DNA of 64,000 bases from Parapedobacter defluvii. GTDB taxonomy: Bacteria; Bacteroidota; Bacteroidia; Sphingobacteriales; Sphingobacteriaceae. The stretch is from assembly GCF_014642075.1 (NCBI RefSeq), contig NZ_BMIK01000008.1:156033-220032 (forward strand), in the 5' to 3' direction. The notes under the pieces are model-generated. The model saw nothing but the letters and a program-made list of their open reading frames with translations. It searched no databases and was not told where the DNA came from. Made by a program: the position numbers and the translations under genes. Shown here piece after piece: positions 53,887 to 62,755 of the stretch. Each line of letters opens with the position of its first letter. Position 1 is the stretch's first letter.

Positions 53887-55227
53887 TTATCTTCCCATAG
53901 GCGTTTTTGGCATGCCGCGCATCATCCGGGCCATCGCCGCCGGATTGGACATTTGTTTCATCACCTTGCGCATATCGCCAAATTGCTTCATCAGCTTATT
54001 TACTTCCACCAGATCGGTGCCAGAACCTTTCGCGATGCGGGCGCGCCGCTTTTGATCAATCGCATCCGGGTTTTCACGCTCGTAGGGCGTCATGGAATTG
54101 ATGATGGCTTCGATGGGTTTGAATGCATCGTCATCGATATCGACATCTTTGATGGCTTTGCCCACACCGGGGATCATACCCATGAGATCCTTCATGTTAC
54201 CCATTTTCTTGATTTGCTGAATCTGGCTACGGAAGTCGTTGAAATCAAATTTGTTTTTGCGGATTTTACGCTGCAGTTCTGCGGCCTGTTTTTCATCAAA
54301 TTGCTGCTGTGCTCGTTCGACGAGTGAGACCACGTCGCCCATGCCCAAAATACGGGAGGCCATCCGATCGGGATGGAACACATCGAGGGCCTCCATTTTT
54401 TCGCCGGTACCGATAAACTTGATGGGTTTATTGACTACCGATTTAATGGACAGGGCGGCCCCGCCGCGGGTATCACCATCTAGCTTCGTAAGTACCGCAC
54501 CGGTGAAGTCAAGGCGGTCATTGAATGCTTTCGCGGTATTGACTGCGTCCTGACCGGTCATCGCATCCACCACGAAGAGGATTTCATGGGGCTGTGTTGC
54601 ATCCTTTACGGCTGATATTTCATTCATCAATGCTTCGTCGATGGCCAGGCGCCCAGCTGTATCGACGATGACGACATTATATCCCTTATGTTTGGCTTCG
54701 GCCACGCCGGCCTGAGCAATACCAATGGGGTCTTTTGATTCGCGGTCTGTATATACCGGCACATCTACCTGCTGTGCAAGCACCTCCAATTGGTCGATAG
54801 CGGCCGGGCGGTATACATCGCCTGCCACGAGCAAAGGCTTCCGGCCCCTTTTTTCTTTCAGGTATTTTGCAAGTTTACCGGAAAATGTGGTCTTACCCGC
54901 ACCGTTAAGACCGGCGATCAGAATAACCGTGGGGTTTTTTGATAAATCGAGATCGGTAGCCGAGCCGCCCATCAGTTCGGTCAGCTCGTCGTTCATGATC
55001 TTGGTGAGCAACTGGCCCGGTGAGATGCTGGTGAGTACATTCTGGCCAAGAGCCTTCTGCTTTACCTCGTCGGTAAATGCTTTGGCCGTTTTATAGTTTA
55101 CGTCCGCATCGAGCAACGCTTTGCGGATTTCTTTCATCGTCTCCGCTACGTTAATTTCGGTAATATTTCCCTGGCCTTTTAATACCTTAAACGCTCTGTC
55201 TAACTTATCCTGTAAATTCTGAAACAT
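53887..55227 (-). CDS. ffh: Signal recognition particle protein Ffh
   Basis: The GTPase that binds signal sequences with 4.5S RNA and docks at FtsY. N domain, then the G domain with GLNGAGKTTFSGKLAKYL (G1), VIVDTAGRLAID, VLTKLDGDTRGGAALS and GTGEKMEALDVF, then a Met-rich M domain (MKQMSNPAAMARMMRGM). At 446 residues it is a normal length. Its own promoter lies just upstream. Confidence 0.97.
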   Translation of the reverse strand: MFQNLQDKLDRAFKVLKGQGNITEINVAETMKEIRKALLDADVNYKTAKAFTDEVKQKALGQNVLTSISPGQLLTKIMNDELTELMGGSATDLDLSKNPTVILIAGLNGAGKTTFSGKLAKYLKEKRGRKPLLVAGDVYRPAAIDQLEVLAQQVDVPVYTDRESKDPIGIAQAGVAEAKHKGYNVVIVDTAGRLAIDEALMNEISAVKDATQPHEILFVVDAMTGQDAVNTAKAFNDRLDFTGAVLTKLDGDTRGGAALSIKSVVNKPIKFIGTGEKMEALDVFHPDRMASRILGMGDVVSLVERAQQQFDEKQAAELQRKIRKNKFDFNDFRSQIQQIKKMGNMKDLMGMIPGVGKAIKDVDIDDDAFKPIEAIINSMTPYERENPDAIDQKRRARIAKGSGTDLVEVNKLMKQFGDMRKVMKQMSNPAAMARMMRGMPKTPMGR

Positions 55228-55259
55228 TGTTCCGTTACTATATAAATATCAATGAGCTG

Positions 55260-55267
55260 CAAAGCTA
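55260..55267 (-). promoter_or_regulatory. -7 element of the ffh promoter
   Basis: TAGCTTTG on the minus strand matches TAnnTTTG; start near 55253, leader about 26 bases. It lies beside the terminator of the preceding gene. Confidence 0.5.
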
Positions 55268-55280
55268 CAAAATCTATCAT

Positions 55281-55314
55281 AAAAAAGTCCGCCCCGAAAA
55301 ATCCGGGGGCGGAC
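55281..55314 (-). terminator. Terminator of the zinc metallopeptidase gene
   Basis: GTCCGCCCC (55287-55295) pairs with GGGGCGGAC (55306-55314) and the minus-strand U run is given by the A run at 55281-55286. Strong GC stem. Confidence 0.85.
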
Positions 55315-55345
55315 CCACCTAAACCTAAAACTATGAAAAGAATCG

Positions 55346-56032
55346 TTAGTCCCTTCTTCCCAACAGCATGCTGGCGTAATAGAGCAGGGTTACCAATGAC
55401 GATAACGCTGCTACGACGTAGGTCATTGCCGCCCACCACAGGGCATCTTTTGCCCCATCGTGCTCTACCGTACTGTGGGTAATACCTTTGTTGTCTAGCC
55501 AAGCCAGTGCCCGCTTGGACGCGTCAAACTCTACTGGTAACGTCACGAAGGCAAATAGTGTCGTAATCGCCAGCAAGGCTACACCGATGGTCAATACCCA
55601 AATATTGCCCGAAAAAGCCATGATTACACCAATTAATAACACCCATTGAACCAAGTTGGAAGCAACACTCACGATCGGTACCATTGCCGAACGGAATTGA
55701 AGCCAAGAGTAAGCTTTGGCGTGTTGGACAGCGTGCCCGCATTCGTGAGCGGCTACCGCGGCGGCGGCCACACTGCGGCCGCTGTATACTTCCGGACTTA
55801 AATTTACCGTCCGGTTAGCGGGGTTATAATGGTCGCTCAACCGGCCTTGGGCCGAAATGATCTGAACGTCATAAATACCATTGTCATGCAGCATTTTTTC
55901 GGCTACATCCCTGCCGGTCATTCCGCTGCTCAACGGCATTTCGGAATATTTCTTGAACTTGCTTTTGAAACGCCACTGTACAATCATGCTGACCAACATG
56001 ATTCCGATGAAAATAATCCAATAACTTGCCAT
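55346..56032 (-). CDS. Membrane zinc metallopeptidase
   Basis: A 228-residue integral membrane protein of the Zn_peptidase_2 family (PF04298). It has an N-terminal transmembrane helix, the zinc motif HECGH at 96-100 in AVAAHECGHAVQHAKAY, and hydrophobic helices from about 115 to the C-terminus. RTVNLSPEVYSGRSVAA precedes the active site as in the family. Substrate unknown. It is followed by a strong terminator. Confidence 0.9.
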   Translation of the reverse strand: MASYWIIFIGIMLVSMIVQWRFKSKFKKYSEMPLSSGMTGRDVAEKMLHDNGIYDVQIISAQGRLSDHYNPANRTVNLSPEVYSGRSVAAAAVAAHECGHAVQHAKAYSWLQFRSAMVPIVSVASNLVQWVLLIGVIMAFSGNIWVLTIGVALLAITTLFAFVTLPVEFDASKRALAWLDNKGITHSTVEHDGAKDALWWAAMTYVVAALSSLVTLLYYASMLLGRRD

Positions 56033-56215
56033 ATATCTTTTACTTTACTGTTTTTGTTTCTACTTATTGAAAGTGTTCGGCAAAAAGTATACCGCATGCA
56101 TTGCGCTGACGATATGGCCGACACCGATCGTCACGAATATAAAAAATATCGCCGCGACCTGCAAATCCGTCGGGTGTTTCTACGGGTTGATGACAAAGTT
56201 GCTGGTTGTACGGTG

Positions 56216-56341
56216 TTATTCGAGCTCTTCTATTCGTTTTTGAACGTAATCCACATAGATCTTTTCGGCTGCTCCGGGTTTCTGTTGGAGGTAGATCCGG
56301 TAGTAACGGAGGGCATAAAAAAAGCCATCGGTATGGATGGC
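56216..56341 (-). pseudogene. Start-less TPR-like C-terminal fragment
   Basis: Between frr and the metallopeptidase gene lies a minus-strand stretch in frame for 41 codons with no start. It reads FFYALRYYRIYLQQKPGAAE then KIYVDYVQKRIEELE and stop, the form of a tetratricopeptide-protein C-terminus. It begins at the frr terminator. Further along, 56044-56184 encodes in another frame a hydrophobic stretch (AAIFFIFVTIGVGHIVSAM) also without a start. Both look like leftovers of deleted genes. Confidence 0.4.
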
Positions 56342-56342
56342 T
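56317..56342 (-). terminator. Terminator of frr
   Basis: On the minus strand AGCCATC pairs with GATGGCT (56336-56342 with 56323-56329), followed by seven T (56317-56323). It is 25 bases beyond the frr stop. Confidence 0.85.
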
Positions 56343-56366
56343 TATCTATTTGTCGATATATCAAGG

Positions 56367-56930
56367 TTATACCGTCATAATATCCTTTTCCTTGGCATCG
56401 GCTAGCCTGTCTACGTCAGCGATGTATTTGTCGGTCAGCTTTTGGACTTCGGCTTCTCCGGTTTTGATTTCATCCTCCGATACACCATCGTTTTTCAGCT
56501 TTTTGATGACGTCATTGGCGTCCTTGCGGATGTTGCGTACGGCCACCCTTCCTTTTTCAGCTTCTTCTTTTACTTTCTTTACCAGATCCCGGCGGCGTTC
56601 CTCGGTAAGCGGCGGAATGTTAAGCCGGATAACCGACCCATCATTTTGGGGAGTCAGTCCGATATTTGCATCAAGGATGGCTTTCTCAATGGGAGACAAC
56701 ATTGTTTTTTCCCAAGGTTGTATGACCAATGTACGTGCATCCGGCGTGTTGATATTGCTTACCTGCGAAAGGGCAGTGAATGTACCATAGTAATCTACTT
56801 GGATGCCATCGAGCATGGAAGGCATGGCTTTGCCCGCGCGGATTTTGGTAAGTTCGGATTCCGTGTGTGCCACCGCTTTTTTCATTTGCTCGGCGGTATC
56901 TTCCAGTTGTAGGGATATTAGTTCGTCCAT
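56367..56930 (-). CDS. frr: Ribosome recycling factor
   Basis: Releases the post-termination ribosome with EF-G. The two-domain pattern is clear: AHTESELTKIRAGKAMPSML, VDYYGTFTALSQVSNINTPD, PWEKTMLSPIEKAI, NDGSVIRLNIPPLTEERRRDLVK and RNIRKDANDVIKKLKNDGVSEDE. Length 187 is normal. It follows pyrH, the usual neighbour, but has its own promoter in the pyrH end. Confidence 0.97.
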   Translation of the reverse strand: MDELISLQLEDTAEQMKKAVAHTESELTKIRAGKAMPSMLDGIQVDYYGTFTALSQVSNINTPDARTLVIQPWEKTMLSPIEKAILDANIGLTPQNDGSVIRLNIPPLTEERRRDLVKKVKEEAEKGRVAVRNIRKDANDVIKKLKNDGVSEDEIKTGEAEVQKLTDKYIADVDRLADAKEKDIMTV

Positions 56931-56951
56931 GGTTATGCGTTATCGTTGGGT

Positions 56952-56983
56952 CAAAGATAATTATTCTCGTACTAAAGTTCCAA
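56952..56983 (-). promoter_or_regulatory. Internal promoter of frr
   Basis: On the minus strand TTG (56983-56981), a 21-base spacer, then TATCTTTG (56959-56952). The start would be near 56945, 15 bases before the frr ATG. The -33 part lies in the pyrH coding region. Confidence 0.6.
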
Positions 56984-57668
56984 TGGGTTCGCCATCTGCA
57001 AGCCGGGAAAGATTTCCGGGCTTGTTCATATCGAAGACAATGATAGGTAGTTTGTTTTCCTGGCACAGGGTAAAGGCCGTCATATCCATCACGCTGAGCC
57101 CCCGGTTGTATACATCCTGAAACGTAATTTCATCAAATCGGGTGGCTGTGGGATCTTTGAGTGGGTCTGCCGTGTAGATGCCGTCCACACGGGTTCCTTT
57201 CAGTACCACATCGGCATTGATTTCAATGGCGCGTAATGAAGCGGCGGTATCCGTAGTGAAATAAGGATTGCCTGTGCCGGCTCCAAAGATAACGACACGG
57301 CCTTTTTCAAGGTGGCGTACGGCTCTCCGACGGATAAAGGGTTCACAGATCTGCTCCATTTTGATGGCGGTTAGCAGTCGCGTCTTGATAGACAGCTTTT
57401 CCAGGGCATCCTGCAAAGCCATGCTATTAATGACCGTGGCAAGCATACCCATATAGTCCGCCTGGACACGGTCCATCCCTGCTTTTTCGGCGCTGAGCCC
57501 CCGGTAGATATTTCCACCTCCGATGACGATGGCCACTTCCATGCCTTTGCTGTGAATTTCTTTTATGTCGCTGGCATATTGTGTGACACGGTTGATGTCA
57601 ATGCCGTAATTCTGGTCACCCATGAGGGCTTCCCCGCTAAGTTTGAGTAGGATGCGTTTATACTTCAT
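56961..57668 (-). CDS. pyrH: UMP kinase
   Basis: Phosphorylates UMP to UDP; a hexameric amino-acid-kinase-family enzyme. [13 protein letters not shown] opens the protein, with [56 protein letters not shown] and [20 protein letters not shown]. Length 235 is normal. Confidence 0.97.
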   Translation of the reverse strand: MKYKRILLKLSGEALMGDQNYGIDINRVTQYASDIKEIHSKGMEVAIVIGGGNIYRGLSAEKAGMDRVQADYMGMLATVINSMALQDALEKLSIKTRLLTAIKMEQICEPFIRRRAVRHLEKGRVVIFGAGTGNPYFTTDTAASLRAIEINADVVLKGTRVDGIYTADPLKDPTATRFDEITFQDVYNRGLSVMDMTAFTLCQENKLPIIVFDMNKPGNLSRLADGEPIGTLVRE

Positions 57669-57702
57669 AAAATTATCGTCTTGGAAAGGAACTTCCAGCG
57701 GC

Positions 57703-57710
57703 CAAAGATA
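57703..57710 (-). promoter_or_regulatory. -7 element of the pyrH promoter
   Basis: TATCTTTG on the minus strand; start near 57696, leader about 28 bases. Confidence 0.55.
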
Positions 57711-57756
57711 AAAGAATTTTTTGACTACCCGATATTACCTCTCGGGCACACCGTGA

Positions 57757-58707
57757 TTAGGAGAGCCAGGCCACGTTCTGTACGGGGGTATGTTTTTGCC
57801 CGATAATATCTTTGTATAATTCGGGTTTTCGTGCTTGTATGTATCGGTAACCACCTGCCTGAATCAGCTTTTCAGGTGTAATAATGGCGGTAGTAAAACT
57901 GTTGTCAAATGAACGGCACTCAGCAATAACATCTCCGAAGGGGTCGATTATCATGGAGCAACCGTTTTTTAGTTGATTGTCGTCCCTGCCAATCGGATTA
58001 GAAAAAACTACATAGATGCCATTGTCGTAAGCTCTTGCCGGCAACCATTTCATCAGCCAGGCCCGGCCTTTCATCCCATCAAACTCCAAACGCAAAGAAG
58101 TTGGATCGGCGTCACGGTTATCCCAAAGTTTCGGATCAACAAAACCTGCGCCCGGCCTGGTGGATGGTGTGCACATCGTTACATGGGGCATGAAGATAAT
58201 ATCAGCCCCTAAAAGTCTCGTAGCCCTGACATTTTCGATGATGTTATTGTCGTAACAAATTAAGATGCCACATTTCCATCCATGGATGTCAAAAACACAA
58301 TAGCTTTCGCCCGGTGTTATATATGGATTGATAAAGGGGTGTAATTTTCGGTATTTCGCGACCAGTCCGTTTTTATCCACACAGACATAGGCTTTGTAGA
58401 TGTTGTCGTTTTTATCTTTCTCGAATAATCCGGCTAATAGGATCATGTCATGTTGTTTGGCTATCCCGATAAGTTTCAAGAGACTGGGCCCGGAGGGAAT
58501 GAATTCCGCGAGTTCAAGCATTGCAGATTTCGAAAGATGCCTTGCAAACGTATAACCTGTGATCGAACATTCATGGAAAGCAATTACGTTTGAGCCTTCG
58601 GCTGCCGCTTTTTGGGAAAGGCTTTCAATAACTGACAAATTATAGCTTTTATCTGCGCTTTTGTGCTCGAACTGGGCCGTCGATATTTTTATGCTATCCA
58701 TCTTCAA
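57757..58707 (-). CDS. Carbon-nitrogen hydrolase (nitrilase superfamily)
   Basis: A 316-residue amidase-type enzyme with the full Glu-Lys-Cys triad: Glu46 (IAFHECSI), Lys121 (KYRKLHPF) and Cys151 (CGILICYDNN). No signal peptide, so cytoplasmic. The PAR-type later motif VFSNPIGRDDNQ is present. Substrate unknown (an amide or carbamoyl compound). It is the downstream end of a minus-strand catabolic cluster, 23 bases after the DUF3299-like gene. Confidence 0.88.
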   Translation of the reverse strand: MKMDSIKISTAQFEHKSADKSYNLSVIESLSQKAAAEGSNVIAFHECSITGYTFARHLSKSAMLELAEFIPSGPSLLKLIGIAKQHDMILLAGLFEKDKNDNIYKAYVCVDKNGLVAKYRKLHPFINPYITPGESYCVFDIHGWKCGILICYDNNIIENVRATRLLGADIIFMPHVTMCTPSTRPGAGFVDPKLWDNRDADPTSLRLEFDGMKGRAWLMKWLPARAYDNGIYVVFSNPIGRDDNQLKNGCSMIIDPFGDVIAECRSFDNSFTTAIITPEKLIQAGGYRYIQARKPELYKDIIGQKHTPVQNVAWLS

Positions 58708-58730
58708 ATTGACATAAGTTTCTGCTTTCT

Positions 58731-59222
58731 CTATTGTCCGATCAATTCGGCAGCGTGCAACTGTATTTCAGCTCCTTTGCTATAATCCTCATTGAGACGT
58801 AGGCGACCTTTTACGGTTATTGGCGTTTCCGTGAACTGTACAGATTCGGATTCCATGAAAATCTCTATCATTGGCGGTATTCCGTTTTGCCCGCAATACA
58901 TGCATTGCAAAACGGGCAAAACAGATAATAGAAACTTTTCATGTTTTCTACTGGATGTAATGGGTATCATGTAACCTGACAATTTCACATCCTTTCCGTC
59001 TAAAGCCATCAATTTATCAGAAAATTCAGGTTTCATCGTGGGATTTGATTCCGGACGCTCGCGATAAACTTGAAACCGGAGTGTCGCAGCAGCTTCCCAA
59101 ATCTCATTCATTAATGAAAGTGAAAGGTGATTGTTCCGATGTTCTACTTGTGCGCTGACATGCTGTATGGGAATCCCGCAACATAGGATCAAAATAAAAA
59201 CGTTCAATCTACCGGTAAGCAT
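58731..59222 (-). CDS. DUF3299-like secreted protein
   Basis: A 163-residue protein with a signal peptide (VFILILCCGIPIQHVSA). The segment VKLSGYMIPITSSRKHEKFLL followed by LPVLQCMYCGQNG resembles DUF3299, with a CxxC pair that could bind metal or be redox active. Function of the family is unknown. It lies 15 bases after the GH109-like gene. Confidence 0.6.
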   Translation of the reverse strand: MLTGRLNVFILILCCGIPIQHVSAQVEHRNNHLSLSLMNEIWEAAATLRFQVYRERPESNPTMKPEFSDKLMALDGKDVKLSGYMIPITSSRKHEKFLLSVLPVLQCMYCGQNGIPPMIEIFMESESVQFTETPITVKGRLRLNEDYSKGAEIQLHAAELIGQ

Positions 59223-59237
59223 ATAGTAGGGTTAACG

Positions 59238-60575
59238 CTAAGAATAAATCGGTTTCCTTGTTTTCCAATTTCCTTTGGTAAAGTCCGGAAAATCAACTGG
59301 TTTACTCTTATTATTTACAGATAGCTCAGTCAACGGTATAATCGCGCTGCTTGTGACGGAGTCATAAACATCCCAGTCGGGCATTTTCTCCTCTTGTAAT
59401 GCCAAAACCAACCGGTGCCAGTTTATGGGTGTAGTAGAAGACTGCTGGCCGTGACCGCGTATGGGGCCTGACCGGCGCGGCGCTGGTTTATAATTGAGGT
59501 CGATCGGATGTGCGAATTTTTCTAAGTATTTGTCGGGAGATTCCCATTCGTGTGATTCGGGGCTGACTTCATCCAAATAAATTCTACTTCTTGATTTATC
59601 TCGCACGTAGACGCCCTTTGTGCCCTGAACCCGAAAATCTTCTCTAGGGTGCGGTGTGTGCGTATCATGGTTTAGCGTGATCAATTTACCATTCGTTGTT
59701 CTGATCAGCGTAGCGTTGTAATCGCCTAGTGTGAGTTTCTTAGTGGCGTATTCCGAGTCTGGACCAAATTTCGCTGCGGCATATTGGTTAATCATCACGG
59801 ATTTGGTGCTCATGGACACCAAATAATCAAACCTGTCGCCATGATTAATGTTCAATATCGGCATCATATTTCTCATTGGGTGATCCGGATATAGATTGCC
59901 ATTACGGATGGCCGTATACGCGAGCCTCCATGGCTCTCCTTCCGGATCGAATTTGACCTTCCTTAAATCATGGATATAACCGCTTTCCAGATGAAGTATG
60001 TCTCCCAATAGGTCGTTTCTCACCATGTTCAATAACGTGAGATCGCCGAAGCCCCCAATGACGATACTCGCCCATTTGCCGGTTTTTTCATGGGTTTCGA
60101 CCAATTCCCAGGCTTCTTCTAGGGTCTGAACCAACGGTACTTCGCAAGCAGCGTGTTTGTCATTCCTCATCGCTGCCAGGCAAATAGCGCTGTGTGAATC
60201 CCAAGGTGTAGCGCAGATCACAGCGTCGAGATCTTCCTCTTCGCACAACCTGACGTAATCCATCGGCCCTCTGCCGTATAAATTGGGAGCTGGTTGTCCG
60301 TATTCCGACACCCATTTTTTGGCTTGCTCTAACCGATCCGGCACTATTTCACAGAGTGCTTTCACTTCGACATCGGGTATGCCCAACGCCGCGCTCAAAT
60401 GATACGAGCCCCGTCCCCCCAAGCCAACAAACCCCAGTTTAATAGTCTTCTTTTCCCCTACTTTCCTGACAGGGGATGCCAGCACTCCTGTCAAACCTGC
60501 GTTTAGGGCTATTCCGCCAATCGCAGCACTTGATAGTTTTAGAAAATTTCTTCGATCAAAAGTGTTGTTATTCAT
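59238..60575 (-). CDS. Exported GH109-like Gfo/Idh/MocA protein
   Basis: A 445-residue member of the oxidoreductase fold with a twin-arginine leader (DRRNFLKLS). Conserved blocks fit family GH109, NAD-dependent glycosidases: FVGLGGRGSYHL, EVPLVQTLEEAWELVETHE, LESGYIHDLRKV, EPWRLAYTAIRNGNLYPDHP and NINHGDRFDYLVSMST. The EKP lysine is EVP, as in that family, while the MENC-type active-site stretch reads VIGGFGD. The activity may therefore differ from alpha-N-acetylgalactosaminidase. Confidence 0.75.
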   Translation of the reverse strand: MNNNTFDRRNFLKLSSAAIGGIALNAGLTGVLASPVRKVGEKKTIKLGFVGLGGRGSYHLSAALGIPDVEVKALCEIVPDRLEQAKKWVSEYGQPAPNLYGRGPMDYVRLCEEEDLDAVICATPWDSHSAICLAAMRNDKHAACEVPLVQTLEEAWELVETHEKTGKWASIVIGGFGDLTLLNMVRNDLLGDILHLESGYIHDLRKVKFDPEGEPWRLAYTAIRNGNLYPDHPMRNMMPILNINHGDRFDYLVSMSTKSVMINQYAAAKFGPDSEYATKKLTLGDYNATLIRTTNGKLITLNHDTHTPHPREDFRVQGTKGVYVRDKSRSRIYLDEVSPESHEWESPDKYLEKFAHPIDLNYKPAPRRSGPIRGHGQQSSTTPINWHRLVLALQEEKMPDWDVYDSVTSSAIIPLTELSVNNKSKPVDFPDFTKGNWKTRKPIYS

Positions 60576-60599
60576 AATTCCATTTTTTAATGGTGATAT

Positions 60600-61691
60600 T
60601 CATTTCATATCGTTCATGCCCAGCAGTTTCAGTGCATTTTTGTTATAGATTTTCTCTAGTACGGTATCGGGCAGATAGATGCCATAAATCATCCAGCGAC
60701 CCTGCTGATGGTGGCTTGGCGCGGGATCAAAATATTCGTCGTCCGTTTCAAGAAAGCGATAATATACCTGATAAGCCGTTGCTTTACACGGTGTATCTGT
60801 TCCAAAAAGGATCCGATCCTGGTATTTGATCATAAATTTCCGTGCAGTGTACGGTTGCCTGCCCAATTCACTGATTCGTGCGTCGATATCGACATACATA
60901 TTGGGATACTGATCCAGCCATTTTGAAACTTGTCCGAGGTCCTCCGCTAAATTTCCCATGTGGGTAGAAATAAAATTTGTCTTTGGATGCTTCGCAATCA
61001 CCCGATAGAGTTGCGCGAGAATTTCTTCCTTTGAATACGGATATTGTGTGCCGTAAAAAGCCCAACTCGGGTTATTAGCCAACTCATCGTAACGCTCATT
61101 GTATTCGTCGATGGGGGTATGGAATGCCTTTGGGTCTGAAACATGAATGACGACCGGTATCCCCAATTCTCCGCACTTCGCCCAAATCGGATCGATTCTT
61201 GGATCATCCACAGGAATAACGCGGTTCTCTTTATCCCGCACGATTAGCCCCAGTTCTTTCGAAATTTTTAAACCCCGTATTCCCATTTTTACAGCACTTT
61301 CCAACTTTTCGGCTTCTTTAATGCCAAAATCGGGTTCTGAAATTTTTGAAAAGTCCGGCCGGAAAAACACGATGAATCGATCCCCTCCGATTTCCTGGGA
61401 CACCTTAAGATGATCTTTGTAGAAATCACCCATTGATCTTCCGTCCAAGCTGACACACTTCCACACTCCTGCCTTATCCATCTCTTCAAGATATGTCTGC
61501 GTGTTCGAAAGATCGCCAAGGTGATTATGAATATCAATAACGGGGTATTTCGGCTTAGTGATATCGGTTTCTTTTACAACCAGTTGGCTTTTGGGTTTCC
61601 AGTCAACCAGTTTTAAGTCTCCCACTTGTCCATACGTGTGCAAAACCGGTATCAAGAATAGGCATAGCATGGCATTTCTAACATTTTTCAT
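60600..61691 (-). CDS. Exported amidohydrolase-2-family protein
   Basis: A 363-residue metal-dependent hydrolase or decarboxylase-like TIM barrel with a signal peptide (LCLFLIPVLHTYGQ). Metal ligands appear as IDIHNHLG (HxH), VVIHVSDP, NFISTHMGN and FGTDTP. The family includes lactonases and decarboxylases. It starts 24 bases before the GH109-like gene, so the two are probably co-transcribed and may act in sequence. Confidence 0.85.
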   Translation of the reverse strand: MKNVRNAMLCLFLIPVLHTYGQVGDLKLVDWKPKSQLVVKETDITKPKYPVIDIHNHLGDLSNTQTYLEEMDKAGVWKCVSLDGRSMGDFYKDHLKVSQEIGGDRFIVFFRPDFSKISEPDFGIKEAEKLESAVKMGIRGLKISKELGLIVRDKENRVIPVDDPRIDPIWAKCGELGIPVVIHVSDPKAFHTPIDEYNERYDELANNPSWAFYGTQYPYSKEEILAQLYRVIAKHPKTNFISTHMGNLAEDLGQVSKWLDQYPNMYVDIDARISELGRQPYTARKFMIKYQDRILFGTDTPCKATAYQVYYRFLETDDEYFDPAPSHHQQGRWMIYGIYLPDTVLEKIYNKNALKLLGMNDMK

Positions 61692-61945
61692 CGGAATAAT
61701 TGTTTATTTATTACTGTCAAATTATTGGTTTTGTGTCAAACTCGTATTCTTCCTAACCCGTTTGCTCTTTTAAGAAACTTCAGCAGGGAAAAAGGATGTA
61801 AAAATTAGACAACTAACTCCTGTGTCTAATCAACCTGTTGAAAAACAAGGAAATAAATTTAAAAAGAAGGTGGCCGTTAGGTGGCTTATTAGAAAATTGC
61901 TGTGTATCTTAGTTAGAAAGAATGACACGAGAACTGTGACAAGTG

Positions 61946-62683
61946 TTAATTGAATATAATTGAACCGAAACTTTCGTAATCATGAAAGTTGTTTTTTGTT
62001 AATTGCCATAACCAGCTAACCGACTTTGGCTCATCATAGTCCACACGATAAAAGTTTGCCCGCCAGCGATCACCCTTGTGCGGCGGAACATGATTTAAAG
62101 GGATCAGAAGTTTATAGGGAATGAAAAACTCTGCAACCCAGCCGTCAACCGCTGCACCTGGTTTTTTTTCGCCACCCAACGCAGCTGTTTCATGATCGGT
62201 CTGCCTATCGGCATCGTAATGAAATGGCTGCCATCTTAAAAGATCTCCATTCGTATTAGCAACTAGAATGGGGAGCTCATGGTTAAGGGGGGAAATTTCA
62301 TACTCAAAATATGTTGGATAATTCTCATCCGGCCAAAGGAAAACTTCCGCCACATCTTCCTTCCATAGGTCCATAAAATCAGCGTTCATCGATGAAGTCA
62401 ATTTATTGTCCTGGCAACTGAAAAGAAAATAAAGACCGGTTTCAGAATACAATGCCTTTACATTCGTCTGCAGGGGGTTATCTTTAAACTGTTCGCGTTT
62501 AGCAAGTACGATCCATTCAGCTTTTCCCCAATTTTCGTTACTCCCATCACCGGTGACCTGAAAATCGGCCGCCTTTTGCACATGGTAAACCGCGGATTTG
62601 TTCTCACCATCCCCATTGCTTTCCCGGTTACTACATGCAGTAATCAGGGACAAAACAATGATTAAGAGGGATTTGTACATCAT
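61946..62683 (-). CDS. CBM9-like sugar-binding lipoprotein
   Basis: A 245-residue lipoprotein (lipobox LITAC, Cys17). The body has the CBM9/DOMON-like pattern: GSNENWGKAEWI, VKALYSETGLYFLFSCQDN, DLWKEDVAEVFLWPDE, YFEYEISPLNHE, VDGWVAEFFIPYKLL and GDRWRANFYRVD. This is a beta-sandwich carbohydrate-binding domain with no catalytic machinery apparent. It probably binds the glycan processed by the neighbours. Confidence 0.8.
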   Translation of the reverse strand: MMYKSLLIIVLSLITACSNRESNGDGENKSAVYHVQKAADFQVTGDGSNENWGKAEWIVLAKREQFKDNPLQTNVKALYSETGLYFLFSCQDNKLTSSMNADFMDLWKEDVAEVFLWPDENYPTYFEYEISPLNHELPILVANTNGDLLRWQPFHYDADRQTDHETAALGGEKKPGAAVDGWVAEFFIPYKLLIPLNHVPPHKGDRWRANFYRVDYDEPKSVSWLWQLTKNNFHDYESFGSIIFN

Positions 62684-62755
62684 ATGAATCTATTTTAACG
62701 TGAATTCAGTAACGCTCCTCACGGTGCAGCGAACTAAAAAACTAAATCCTATTGC

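Noticed and set aside
55829..56380. 183-codon plus-strand ORF
   Set aside because: It lies opposite the metallopeptidase gene start and the frr terminator, with no recognisable domain.
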